From positions 1 to 64,000 of the forward strand of contig NZ_BSTL01000022.1 in NCBI RefSeq assembly GCF_030269485.1: DNA of 64,000 nucleotides, in the 5' to 3' direction. Shown here one piece after another: positions 28,514 through 36,325 of this stretch. The number at the start of each line of letters is the position of its first letter. Within the stretch, counting starts at the first letter, position 1. This DNA comes from Actinoplanes sp. NBRC 103695 (GTDB lineage: Bacteria; Actinomycetota; Actinomycetes; Mycobacteriales; Micromonosporaceae). Below the pieces are notes generated by a model that was given only the letters and a program-made list of their open reading frames with translations, was not told where the DNA came from and made no database searches. The translations under genes and the position numbers were made by a program.

Positions 28514-28906
28514 TCACGGTCGGGCGGTGTCGTCCGTCGTCGGCGCCTCAGGCTGATTGTTCTGCTGGAAGTCGACGATCGTCCCGCCGTTGTTCCGTGC
28601 CCAGTCGGTGAGCACCTTGATCGGCTCGATCAAGGTGCGTCCGAGCGGGGTCAAGCTGTACTCGACGCGCGGCGGCGATTCGGCGAAGGCTTGCCGTTCC
28701 ACCAGCCCGTACGACTGGAGCCGCCGCAGCGTCTGGGTGAGGACCTTGCGGGAGATGCCGCCGATCAGCTCGGCCAGTTCACCGGGTCGCTGCGGCTCGA
28801 GGCTGAGCGCGAACAGCACGATCACCGCCCATTTCTCGGCGATCACCTCGACGGCCAGGCGGGTGGGGCAGTCGGCGAGGAAGACCTGTCCACGGGGGCT
28901 CTGCAC
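28514..28906 (-). CDS. HxlR-family winged-helix regulator
   Basis: A 130-residue regulator with the HxlR pattern: an N-terminal Cys (FLADCPTRLAVEVIAEKW), the winged helix (RPGELAELIGGISRKVLTQTL, RRLQSYGLVERQ) and YSLTPLGRTL. HxlR proteins often sense electrophiles or redox change through that Cys. GTG 28906 lies 78 bases from the divergent reductase gene, which is the expected target. Confidence 0.88.
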   Translation of the reverse strand: MQSPRGQVFLADCPTRLAVEVIAEKWAVIVLFALSLEPQRPGELAELIGGISRKVLTQTLRRLQSYGLVERQAFAESPPRVEYSLTPLGRTLIEPIKVLTDWARNNGGTIVDFQQNNQPEAPTTDDTARP

Positions 28907-28984
28907 AAAACCAAAAGGTACCAGCGGGTGCCAATCGACTCCGTAGCGTTTTCTCGGAACCCGCTGGGAGCAAAGGAGTCACTC

Positions 28985-29965
28985 ATGCCACGAGTAGTTG
29001 TGTTCGACGAGGCCGGCGGTCCGGAAGTGCTGCGCATCGTCGAGGAGGCCGTCGTCGAACCCGCGCCGGACGAGGTCCGCGTCCGGATCGAAGCCTTCGC
29101 CGTCAACCCGCTCGACGAGATGGTCCGTGCCGGGCACTCCCCGCGGCCCGTGCGACTGCCGCACGCCCGGCTGGGTGTCGAGGGAACCGGTGTCATCGAC
29201 GCGGCCGGCTCCGCTGTCACCGGGCTGGCGGTCGGCGACCCGGTCATCATCACCGCCATTCCCGACTTCGAGACCCGGGGCGCGTACGCGGAATTCACGA
29301 CGGTCCCGGCGAGCCACGTGACGGCGCGGCCCGCCGGCCTCGACGTCACCGACTCCGCGGCGCTCTGGGTGGCGTACTTCACCGCGTACGGCGCACTGGT
29401 CGAGAAGTCGGGGCTGCGACCCGCGGACCACGTTCTGATCACCGCGGCGTCGGGCGGCGTCGGCCGCGCCGCGATCCAGATCGCCAATATGATCGGCGCT
29501 GTACCACTGGCCGTCACCCGGCATACCGCGAAAGCCGAGGGCCTGCGGGCCGCCGGCGCCGCGGCGGTCATCGCCACCGACGAGGATGACGTGGCCGAAG
29601 CCACCCGGCGGCACACGGGTGGGGCGGGCGCCGACGTCATCCTGGACGCCGTCATGGGTCCGGGCCTGGCCGATCTTTCTCTGGCGGCGAAGATGGGCGG
29701 CACCCTGACCACCGTCGGCTGGCTGGATTCCCGCCCCGCGTCCTTTCCGGCGAAGCCCTCGCTGACGATCCACCGCTACATGGCTTTCGCCGATCTGGCC
29801 GATCCCGCCGTCACGAGGCGGGCGGCGGCCTTCCTGAACGCCGGTATCCGAACCGGCGTCCTGCGACCGGCCGTCGATCGGGTGTTCGACCTGAACGACA
29901 TCGTCGAGGCGCACCGTCACCTGGAGAAGGGCGACCTGACCGGCAAGATCGTCGTGACGGTCTAG
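28985..29965 (+). CDS. Medium-chain (quinone-oxidoreductase-like) NADPH reductase
   Basis: A 326-residue zinc-independent MDR enzyme. It has a GroES-like N-domain (VRVRIEAFAVNPLDEMVRAG, GVEGTGVIDAAG), the NADP Rossmann motif TAASGGVGRAAIQ and the C-terminal VVTV. No Cys/His zinc ligands are seen. ATG 28985 has AAAGGAG seven bases upstream. It is divergent from hxlR, an arrangement known for quinone or aldehyde detoxification switches. Confidence 0.88.
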   Translation: MPRVVVFDEAGGPEVLRIVEEAVVEPAPDEVRVRIEAFAVNPLDEMVRAGHSPRPVRLPHARLGVEGTGVIDAAGSAVTGLAVGDPVIITAIPDFETRGAYAEFTTVPASHVTARPAGLDVTDSAALWVAYFTAYGALVEKSGLRPADHVLITAASGGVGRAAIQIANMIGAVPLAVTRHTAKAEGLRAAGAAAVIATDEDDVAEATRRHTGGAGADVILDAVMGPGLADLSLAAKMGGTLTTVGWLDSRPASFPAKPSLTIHRYMAFADLADPAVTRRAAAFLNAGIRTGVLRPAVDRVFDLNDIVEAHRHLEKGDLTGKIVVTV

Positions 29966-30051
29966 AACGGGGTGTTCCGGCACTCGCGCCGGACGGGTGG
30001 CGCGGTGGGTGACGGGCCGGCATCGATTGGCGTCCGTCCAGGAGCCCGGCG

Positions 30052-30540
30052 TCATCCGTCGGCGAGGCGCTGGATGGTGGTGGCCAGCCACGCCCGTAGA
30101 TCCGCCGGATCGCCGGGCTCGGAGCGCAGGACCCGGCGGCGGGTCGAGACGCCCAGGACGAAGGCGTCGATCGCGGCGGCCCGGGCGAGCGCCTCCGCCG
30201 CCTCCGGGCGATCTGATCAGGTCGCGGCGACGTCGAGGAGGTCTTGCCGGGCGGTGGTGAGCAGGTCGGAGAGAAGTCGGAGTCGTCGCCGAGGATCCAG
30301 CGGGTGGTGGCAAGCCGGAGAATTGCCGAGCCCACGTCGGCGGCCAGGTGTGCCGTGTGGTCGTCGTGGCCGCGGCGCACCAGGGCGGCGACGAGCTTCT
30401 CGGAGAGGTTCAGCATTTTGATCAGCTCGCGCTCCCGAAGGGCAGGCGTGGCCGTGATCACCGCGGCACGCTCGATCAGGAACTCGCGCGGCCGCAGCAC
30501 CTCCGGCGTGTGTGCGAACGCCGCGTCGGCGACCCGGTCT
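30052..30540 (-). pseudogene. Decapitated TetR-family regulator
   Basis: The minus strand carries only the C-terminal ligand domain: FAHTPEVLRPREFLIERAAV, PALRERELIKMLNLSEKLVA, HLAADVGSAILRLATTRWIL. After about 30270 the frame shifts, and another frame finishes with RSEPGDPADLRAWLATTIQ and RLADG before a TGA at 30052. The helix-turn-helix domain is missing; the sequence ends abruptly at a junction with an oppositely oriented reductase fragment. Confidence 0.75.
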
Positions 30541-31196
30541 TCGGGCCGTCGGTGTACACCGGGCCGTCCGCGGGCGCGGCCGACCAGGCCTTGCTGAACG
30601 TCTGGTTCGCGCGCCCCGCCGGCCTCGGCGCGGTCGAGGCGGCGGCGCTGCCGATGGCTGTCGAGACCGCCTACCGCGGCATCGACGCCCTCGGCGACGT
30701 GTCGGGCAGGACCGTGCTGGTCAGCGGCGCCGGGACCACGATCGGCTTCGCGGCGGCCCAGATCGCCGTGCGGCTCGGCGCCCGTGTGATCGCCAGCGCC
30801 GGGAAGACGTTCGCCGACGTGTTGCGCGAAGCGGGAGCCGAGGTCGTCGCGTACGGTGACGGCCTCGGCGAGCGGGTGACGACGCTGGCCGGCGGCCCGG
30901 TCGACCTGGTCGTCGACAGCGCGCCGGCGGGAACGGCCATGCCGGAGCTCTTGACCACCGTCACCGACCCCACCCACATCGTCACGATGACCGACTTCGC
31001 CGCGCTTCAGACTCTGGGAGTACGCAGCACCGGCATGAACATGCGCTACGAAGTCCTCGGCGAATACGCCGATCTGGCGGCGCAGGGCAGCTTCTCCATC
31101 CCGGTCGCCGCGACATATCCCCTCGACGACTGGCGCGAGCCTCTGGCCGTCAGCCGCTCGGGACAGGCCCGCGGCAAGCACCTCCTGATCCCGTAG
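30513..31196 (+). pseudogene. Decapitated medium-chain reductase (NADP-dependent)
   Basis: The plus strand begins in mid-protein with RVGDPVFGPSVYTGPSAG, continues through the Rossmann motif VLVSGAGTTIGFAAAQIA and reaches a normal C-terminus (GKHLLIP) at 31196. The first 80-100 residues of the GroES-like domain are absent, and there is no start codon with a ribosome site. It overlaps the broken end of the tetR remnant, so one deletion removed both 5' ends and the shared promoter. Confidence 0.78.
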
Positions 31197-31228
31197 CCCT
31201 CCCGGCCGACGCGGATCCCACTCTCGAT

Positions 31229-31440
31229 CAACCTGTCGGCAGGCCAAGCGAGAGGGGGCCCACCGGTGGCTCCGCGTCGTACAGAAGCTCGCGCTTGCCG
31301 GCGCCGGCCACGGTCCGCGCGCCGGTGCGCCCGCCCGGTGTGCCGACGTCGATCAGGACGGACAGCGCCGGGCCGGCTCCGGTGAAGGTTCCGCCGGCCT
31401 GCCGCGCGCCGCCACCGCCTTCTTCATCGCGTCCCCGTCA
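31229..31440 (-). other. Unidentified coding-like fragment
   Basis: The minus strand reads ARQAGGTFTGAGPALSVLID, VGTPGGRTGARTVAGAGKR and ELLYDAEPPVGPLSLGLPTG before a TGA at 31229. Codon bias and hydrophobic pattern look like the C-terminus of a real protein, but there is no start and the upstream side is interrupted by a stop. Family not recognised. Confidence 0.3.
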
Positions 31441-31842
31441 GCCTGCCTCAATCGTCCGCTTGAGGCCTGCAAGCTGCCCGCTGTCAGCCCGGCGGATGGC
31501 GGCGCGCAGCAGGCCGGAGAACGGGCGCCAGATGCCCCTGGCGTGGCAATCGGCGGTCAGAGTGACCTTCGTCCGGGCGCCGTCGGGTACGCAGGAGTAG
31601 GTGTACGCGGCGGAAACGCCGCCCTGGGACGAGTGCACGACAACCGTTCGACCAGGATCGACGATCTCAATGCGGCCTCTGCGATCGCGGCCGCGGGTGC
31701 GGAAGGTTAGTTCCGGGCCGCTCACCATGATGCTTTCCACACCGGGCATCCAGGCGGGCGCGGCGGGCCAGTCAGTCAACCGTGCCCACACTTCGGCGGT
31801 CGGGCGCTCGACGGTGGTGGAGGCGATGAAGGCAGTGGTCAC
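31438..31842 (-). CDS. SRPBCC (START-like) family protein
   Basis: A 134-residue small helix-grip protein. It opens with FIASTTVERPTAEVWARLTD and WPAAPAWMPGVES, the signature N-terminus of polyketide cyclase/dehydrase-like SRPBCC proteins, and ends with a long helix (LLRAAIRRADSGQLAGLKRT). Start GTG 31842 lies five bases after the stop of the AraC gene, so the two are an operon. The ligand is unknown. Confidence 0.82.
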   Translation of the reverse strand: MTTAFIASTTVERPTAEVWARLTDWPAAPAWMPGVESIMVSGPELTFRTRGRDRRGRIEIVDPGRTVVVHSSQGGVSAAYTYSCVPDGARTKVTLTADCHARGIWRPFSGLLRAAIRRADSGQLAGLKRTIEAG

Positions 31843-31847
31843 GGCGG

Positions 31848-32705
31848 TCAGCGTTCCGGACCGGACCGACCCGCGTCTTGGACGGATTTCACATCGGTGA
31901 CCATCTCCGGCACGAAGCCCGGGGCGGCTTGCTCGGGGGTGAACGCGGCGCGCTGGGCCGCCACGTACGCAGAAGGTGTCACGCCTGTGTGCCGCCGGAA
32001 GTCACGGATGAAGTGGCTCTGGTCGAACCAGCCGTACGCAGCCGCGAGGCCGGGCCAGTCCACCGGCGCGTAGACGTCGATCGCCGCGAGCAGTGCCCGC
32101 AACCGCAGGATCCGGGACACCACCCGCGGGCCGAGCCCGACGATCTCGGTGAACTCCCGGTCGAGATGCCCGTGGGAGACGCCCAGTTCGGCCGCGAGTC
32201 CGCCGATCGGCCGCAGCGGGTCGGCTTCGAGGGCGAGCACGGCCGCCTCGCACCGCAACACGGCCGGGCCGGGCGCGTCGGCCGCCACCGCCTTTTCGAC
32301 AAGATCGAGCGTGCCGTCCTGGAGCAGCGCGCGCCGCAGAGCGTTCGCTGCGGGCCAGGCCGCAAGGAGGTCGACGACCTTTCCACGTATGGAAGCCGGC
32401 CGCAGGCCGAAGAGGGCTTGGCATCCGACCGCGGTGGTGACCACACCGAAGCAGTGGGTTTCGCCGAGCGGCTCGTTGATCACCGGGCGGTCGTGCGGGC
32501 CGAGGAGGAAGCCTTCGCGAACGACCAAGGCCGGTCCGTCGCCGGCCACCAGGCGGATCGGGTCGCCGAGCACGATGACAGCGACGGTGGAGCCGGTGGG
32601 CGCGATCCGCTCGCGGCGATAGTCGATCCGGCCGCGGGCGTACCAGATCGACTCCACGAACCGCGCCGGCGCGGGCGGGTGACGGGCCTCGTAGACGAAA
32701 TCCAC
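31848..32705 (-). CDS. AraC-family transcriptional regulator
   Basis: A 285-residue regulator. The N-terminal sensor (PTGSTVAVIVLGDPIRLVAG, GPHDRPVINEPLGETHCFGV) resembles the DUF6597-type domain seen in many actinobacterial AraC proteins. The C-terminal double helix-turn-helix is intact (ELGVSHGHLDREFTEIVGLG; AAAYGWFDQSHFIRDFRRHT; GVTPSAY). GTG start at 32705. It is followed at five bases by the SRPBCC gene, a common pairing. Confidence 0.88.
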   Translation of the reverse strand: MDFVYEARHPPAPARFVESIWYARGRIDYRRERIAPTGSTVAVIVLGDPIRLVAGDGPALVVREGFLLGPHDRPVINEPLGETHCFGVVTTAVGCQALFGLRPASIRGKVVDLLAAWPAANALRRALLQDGTLDLVEKAVAADAPGPAVLRCEAAVLALEADPLRPIGGLAAELGVSHGHLDREFTEIVGLGPRVVSRILRLRALLAAIDVYAPVDWPGLAAAYGWFDQSHFIRDFRRHTGVTPSAYVAAQRAAFTPEQAAPGFVPEMVTDVKSVQDAGRSGPER

Positions 32706-32804
32706 GCCCCTATCTCAGCACGCGTGACGTCGCCTTGCGTACAACGGCGACCTCGCATCCGTGCCGTCCCACCCGTCGGCCTCTGCCGACCTGCGCCTCG
32801 TGGC

Positions 32805-33005
32805 CGGCCGCCACTGGCAGCCTGACGTCTGCTCGGCCGCGTGGTCGATGGTCGCGACGATGTTGTTCGGGAGTGGCTCGGTCGCTACCGCATCGAGGTC
32901 CTATTGGAGATGCTCGAGTGAGGGTGCTCCGAGGATGACGAAGTCACCGTGCTTGCCGTCGAGTGCCGAGTGGCGGATCAGCCATCGGAGTGCGGCGTCC
33001 GCCGG
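32805..33005 (-). pseudogene. C-terminal remnant of an aldo/keto reductase
   Basis: PADAALRWLIRHSALDGKHG and DFVILGAPSLEHLQ, then an in-frame TAG at 32901-32903, then DLDAVATEPLPNNIVATIDH. This is the end of an AKR enzyme of the aflatoxin-aldehyde reductase type, cut at its 5' side and broken by a stop codon. It overlaps the 3' end of the tetR gene in another frame. Confidence 0.78.
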
Positions 33006-33637
33006 CTGGATGGCGGGCGGGGCGTGTGCTTGATGCCGTTGAGGACGACTGTCAGTCCACGCTCGAATTCCTGGCCGGTGAACGCGGCCCCGACTGGAGC
33101 TAGTTGGGCGAGGGTCGGTAGTACGCCTTGTGCGAGCTCTCCTATCCGTTGGGCAGCAGAGGCGGGATCTTTCTCGTGCGATAGCCGGCCGGCCAGCTCG
33201 TTTTGCACGATGCCCATGACGAACGCCGAGACGGTGCGGAACGCGACAAACAGATCGACGCCGTCCAGGCCTCCGCGCGCGAGCGCTGCCGCGAGCGCCT
33301 CGGCGGGGGCGAGGCTGGCACGGGACGAGGTGCGGCGGGTGAGTACGAGCGGGATGGCTGCCGGATGCGCGCGGAAGGTTCGCCACAGGGCGGTGGCCAC
33401 TGCGCGCGTGTCGGCCAGCCAGTCGTCGGTTGGCTCTGGTATCTCGACGAGGGCGGAGACAGCGTCGACCACGAGTTCCTCGAGGGCTTCGCGGCTGTCC
33501 ACGTAGTTGTAGAGGGTCATGGCGCCGGTCTGCAGGGACGTCGCGAGTGAGCGCATGGTGAGCCCGACCAGACCGTCCCGGTCGACGATCGCCAACGCGT
33601 GTTGCTGGATGTCGGCGAGGGTGAAACGGGCTCTCAT
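32978..33637 (-). CDS. TetR-family regulator next to a large palindromic operator
   Basis: A 219-residue repressor. ATG 33637 has GGGAG eight bases upstream; the longer frame to 33730 is not needed. The helix-turn-helix is at residues about 5-50 (LADIQQHALAIVDRDGLVGL, SLATSLQTGAMTLYNYVDSR) and the C-terminal domain is the tetracycline-repressor-like type. The last 15 residues (HTPRPPSSRRTPHSDG) are encoded by aldo/keto reductase debris, so the original stop has been lost; the core domain is intact. A 15-bp inverted repeat 20 bases upstream is the likely autoregulatory operator. Confidence 0.85.
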   Translation of the reverse strand: MRARFTLADIQQHALAIVDRDGLVGLTMRSLATSLQTGAMTLYNYVDSREALEELVVDAVSALVEIPEPTDDWLADTRAVATALWRTFRAHPAAIPLVLTRRTSSRASLAPAEALAAALARGGLDGVDLFVAFRTVSAFVMGIVQNELAGRLSHEKDPASAAQRIGELAQGVLPTLAQLAPVGAAFTGQEFERGLTVVLNGIKHTPRPPSSRRTPHSDG

Positions 33638-33657
33638 GCTGACCACTCCCGGTTTAG

Positions 33658-33698
33658 GTACGGCGTACGTATCCGAGGCTACAATACGTACAGCGTAC
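33658..33698. promoter_or_regulatory. Palindromic operator 1 (GTAC-N3-GTACG type)
   Basis: Arms 33658-33672 and 33684-33698 pair at 13 of 15 positions around an 11-base spacer. Each arm contains GTACN3GTACG. It lies 20 bases upstream of the tetR start, as expected for autoregulation. Confidence 0.75.
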
Positions 33699-33850
33699 TT
33701 AAGATGAAGAAGAACTTCAGTGACCATCACGAACCCGTGGGGCCTGCGGTTCCCGTGCTCGGCCCGCGCCTCTGGCTGCCCCGGCTACTGGCAATGGCAG
33801 CGGCGTCGCCACCCTGACAAGCCGCCTCGCCCGTGTGCCCCACATCACTT

Positions 33851-33897
33851 GACACGTACAACGTACGCGAGCCACTCTTACGTACGTTGTACGTGTC
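33851..33897. promoter_or_regulatory. Palindromic operator 2, perfect 17-bp arms
   Basis: GACACGTACAACGTACG at 33851-33867 is repeated perfectly inverted at 33881-33897 with a 13-base spacer. The arms share the GTACN3GTACG core of operator 1. A TTGACA hexamer (33849-33854) overlaps the left arm, so bound repressor would block a plus-strand promoter reading toward 34012. Confidence 0.8.
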
Positions 33898-34011
33898 ATG
33901 TCGGGGCGTACGAAGTGCCGCTCCGCGCGAAGCAGACGGATCCCGGGCTGACTGCCCAGCACAAGAGCGGGACCGGACGGGCCAACTTCTCAACGGAAAT
34001 TGAAGGATCAC

Positions 34012-34383
34012 ATGCTCGATGACCGCACCGCAGTCGCCGACCCGGCGGTCGAACCGTTCCTTGCCTGGTCGGTGGCTGACAACATCACCGGCTGGCGGGC
34101 CTACCTCGGCGACAAGTAGGGCACCGACGACGTGCCTGCCTCCGCTTCCGCCGCCCCGCGGGGGCTCACTCCACGATCTGCCCACGGCGTACCTCGATGT
34201 CGGTCAACTGGATCTCTTCTGCGGGAGACGGTCGCCTACGCCACACGGCTCATGGAACACGGCGTGGCCGTGTACCTCTGCGTACGCCCCGGCGCATTCC
34301 ACGGCTTCGACCAACTCGCACCCGCGTCCCGCATCGCACAGAGCGCATTCGCGGATCGCGTCGCCTTCCTCCGGGCCCTGTAA
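34012..34383 (+). pseudogene. Broken alpha/beta hydrolase (hormone-sensitive-lipase type), C-terminal part
   Basis: Reads MLDDRTAVADPAVEPFLAWS and NITGWRAYLGDK, then an in-frame TAG (about 34117), then in shifted frames LHDLPTAYLDVGQLDLFCG and ETVAYATRLMEHGVAVYLCV, RPGAFHGFDQLAPASR. These match the last third of acetyl-esterase/lipase proteins with the catalytic His in HGFD. The nucleophile half is missing. It sits under operator 2, and was probably once the target of the TetR repressor. Confidence 0.8.
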
Positions 34384-34454
34384 CACCGACCGCTTCCGGC
34401 CCCACGTCATCCGGTCACATCCCTAGACCGTCAGAAGACCAGCAAGGAGATCCC

Positions 34455-35192
34455 GTGAGCACCAAGACCGCCCTCATCACCGGCTCGACGAGCGGAATCG
34501 GTCGCGCCACCGCGCTCAAGCTCGCCCGCAACAGCGTCCGTGTCCTCGTCTCCGGCCGCGATGCACAACGAGGACAGGAAGTAGTGGAAAAGATCCGCTC
34601 CGAAGGAAAGGAGGCCCACTTCATCCGTGCGGACCTACGTGACGCACACTCCGCTGTCGAACTCGCGGCCAAAGCCACCGAGGTCGCCGGCGGAGCCCTC
34701 GACATCCTGGTGAACAACGCGGCGATCGGGACCGCCGGCCCAACCGCGGGCACCGAGGAGACGACCTTCGACGCAGTGCTGGCCACCAACCTGAAGGCCC
34801 CGTTCTACCTGGTAGCCAACATCGCACCCGCGATGGCCGCCCGCGGCGCTGGAGCGATCGTCAACGTGTCCACACTCGCCGCCGAAGTCGCGCTCCCCGG
34901 CCTGTCGGTCTACGGGGCGAGCAAGGCCGCCCTGGACCTGCTGACCAAAAGCTGGGCAGCCGAATTCGGCCCCGCCGGCGTGCGCGTGAACTCCGTCAGC
35001 CCCGGCCCGACCCGTACTCCGGGATCCGAATCCCTGGGAGAGTACCTGCAACAGCTCGCAGCGCAGGCCCCGCTCGGCTTCGTCGCCAACCCGGAAGACA
35101 TCGCCGCGGCCATCACGTTCCTCGTCAGCGACGAGGCACGGTTCATCACCGGCACCGTGCTGGACGTGAGCGGCGGCCGCACCATCATGTGA
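34455..35192 (+). CDS. Short-chain dehydrogenase/reductase
   Basis: A 245-residue classical SDR with TGSTSGIGRA, NNAAIG, the catalytic VYGASK (YxxxK) preceded by Ser in NVSTLA, and the C-terminal FITGTVLDVSGGRT. GTG 34455 has AAGGAGA four bases upstream. It follows the broken hydrolase by 71 bases, and a promoter at operator 2 could drive both, so it may be the surviving member of the TetR-controlled operon. Substrate unknown. Confidence 0.9.
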   Translation: MSTKTALITGSTSGIGRATALKLARNSVRVLVSGRDAQRGQEVVEKIRSEGKEAHFIRADLRDAHSAVELAAKATEVAGGALDILVNNAAIGTAGPTAGTEETTFDAVLATNLKAPFYLVANIAPAMAARGAGAIVNVSTLAAEVALPGLSVYGASKAALDLLTKSWAAEFGPAGVRVNSVSPGPTRTPGSESLGEYLQQLAAQAPLGFVANPEDIAAAITFLVSDEARFITGTVLDVSGGRTIM

Positions 35193-35424
35193 GAGCGGGT
35201 AGAGCTCATCTCGGCGAAAGACGCCTGAACCGGTGCCGCGTCCTGCCTCGGTATCACTCTTTTGCCGACGCAACCTCCGGGACGCGGGCGATGCCCAGTG
35301 AGGGCATTCAAGGGTGAGCCTCGTTGCCGCAGGTGTTTTCGTGTCCGACCCGGCGCCGCACGACCGAGCGACCTGGCACGGTATCGCGCACAACATGGCG
35401 TCGGTGGTCGTTTTCGCCTCGCCG

Positions 35425-35970
35425 TCAGGCGAAGGGCCGTGTGTCGAAGCCGATCCCCCCACGGTCGGCCCTCCGCAGCACCCGCCGGCCGTAGCGAGGG
35501 GGCCGACGGATGTGGAGCCCGAAGTCCCAGGCATGGAACCTCAGGTCGAAGTCGCGGCCCTCCAGGTGCCATCTGGCCTCATGGCGCGGGATCGCCGGCC
35601 CCAACCGGCGCAGGTTTCTCATCTCCAGCGGCAGGCAGATGGAGCGCAGATCGCCGGTGATCCCCGTCACGCTGCCGAAGATCAGAGTGGCCGGCGCGAC
35701 CCAGAACTCGTAGCTGCGCCCGGGAACTGATGGTTTGACCCGGCGCACGATGTAGTCGAGGTCGAAGTGCAGTGCCATGCCCGACGGCGCGGTGTCGTCG
35801 AGGTCGTCCTGCTCAAGGAATTCCTCCGGGGTCAGGTCGTCGGGTGGACCCTCGTCGTCGGTGACGGCGAGGGCATGGATCTGACAGGCGTGCCACGACA
35901 TCGCATCGAGGTCCTGATCCGTCCATCTGGCCTTGGTCAGTCCGGACTCGGGGTGCACCACAGTCTCCAT
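35425..35970 (-). CDS. Unknown protein, 181 residues (small-molecule or immunity-like beta protein)
   Basis: A soluble protein with the block ARWTDQDLDAMSWHACQIHA, then LHFDLDYIVRRVKP and FWVAPATLIFGSVTGITGDL. This pattern (WxDxD...SWHxCxIHA...DLDYI...F.vAPATL.F) occurs in a family of short proteins of unknown function; I cannot name it with certainty. No signal peptide. ATG 35970. No operon partner; a strong hairpin lies upstream. Confidence 0.6.
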   Translation of the reverse strand: METVVHPESGLTKARWTDQDLDAMSWHACQIHALAVTDDEGPPDDLTPEEFLEQDDLDDTAPSGMALHFDLDYIVRRVKPSVPGRSYEFWVAPATLIFGSVTGITGDLRSICLPLEMRNLRRLGPAIPRHEARWHLEGRDFDLRFHAWDFGLHIRRPPRYGRRVLRRADRGGIGFDTRPFA

Positions 35971-36059
35971 CGGACAATTATCGTCGGCCGACCGGCCACA
36001 GGCACAGCCTTGTCACCTTGCCTCGGACCTTCAGGATGCGGCGGCCGTGTTCCGACGGC

Positions 36060-36102
36060 GGCCCTGGACTCGTCCGGTCGGCTGGCGGACGAGTCCAGGG
36101 CC
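36060..36102. terminator. Perfect 17-bp inverted repeat (hairpin)
   Basis: GGCCCTGGACTCGTCCG (36060-36076) and its exact reverse complement (36086-36102) around a 9-base spacer. No gene ends within 85 bases on either strand, so it may be a stranded terminator or an operator rather than a working terminator. Confidence 0.6.
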
Positions 36103-36290
36103 CAGCGAGCGCCGTCCGCCAGGACCTGCCGCGGTGTCACCGCGGTACTCGCGCCCCTGCCGGCCACCGTCAACAGAGAGCGAGGGGGCGCGCAGCGGAC
36201 CCGCGTGAGTTCTAGGTCGGGCTACATCCGTTGAGAGGATGATTGCGCGTTCGATGCTCATCGAAAACGCGAACCTGAAACCGCGGCGGG

Positions 36291-36319
36291 GCTGCCGGCA
36301 CCTGGTCGGTGCCGGCAGC
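36291..36319 (-). terminator. Terminator hairpin after the von Willebrand D gene
   Basis: A perfect 12-bp stem (GCTGCCGGCACC, 36291-36302, with 36308-36319) and 5-base loop, seven bases past the stop codon at 36326 of the minus-strand gene. Confidence 0.8.
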
Positions 36320-36325
36320 CGCATA

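Noticed and set aside
33720-34022. A 100-residue plus-strand gene under operator 2
   Set aside because: The frame runs through the operator palindrome, has no ribosome site and no domain; treated as non-coding.
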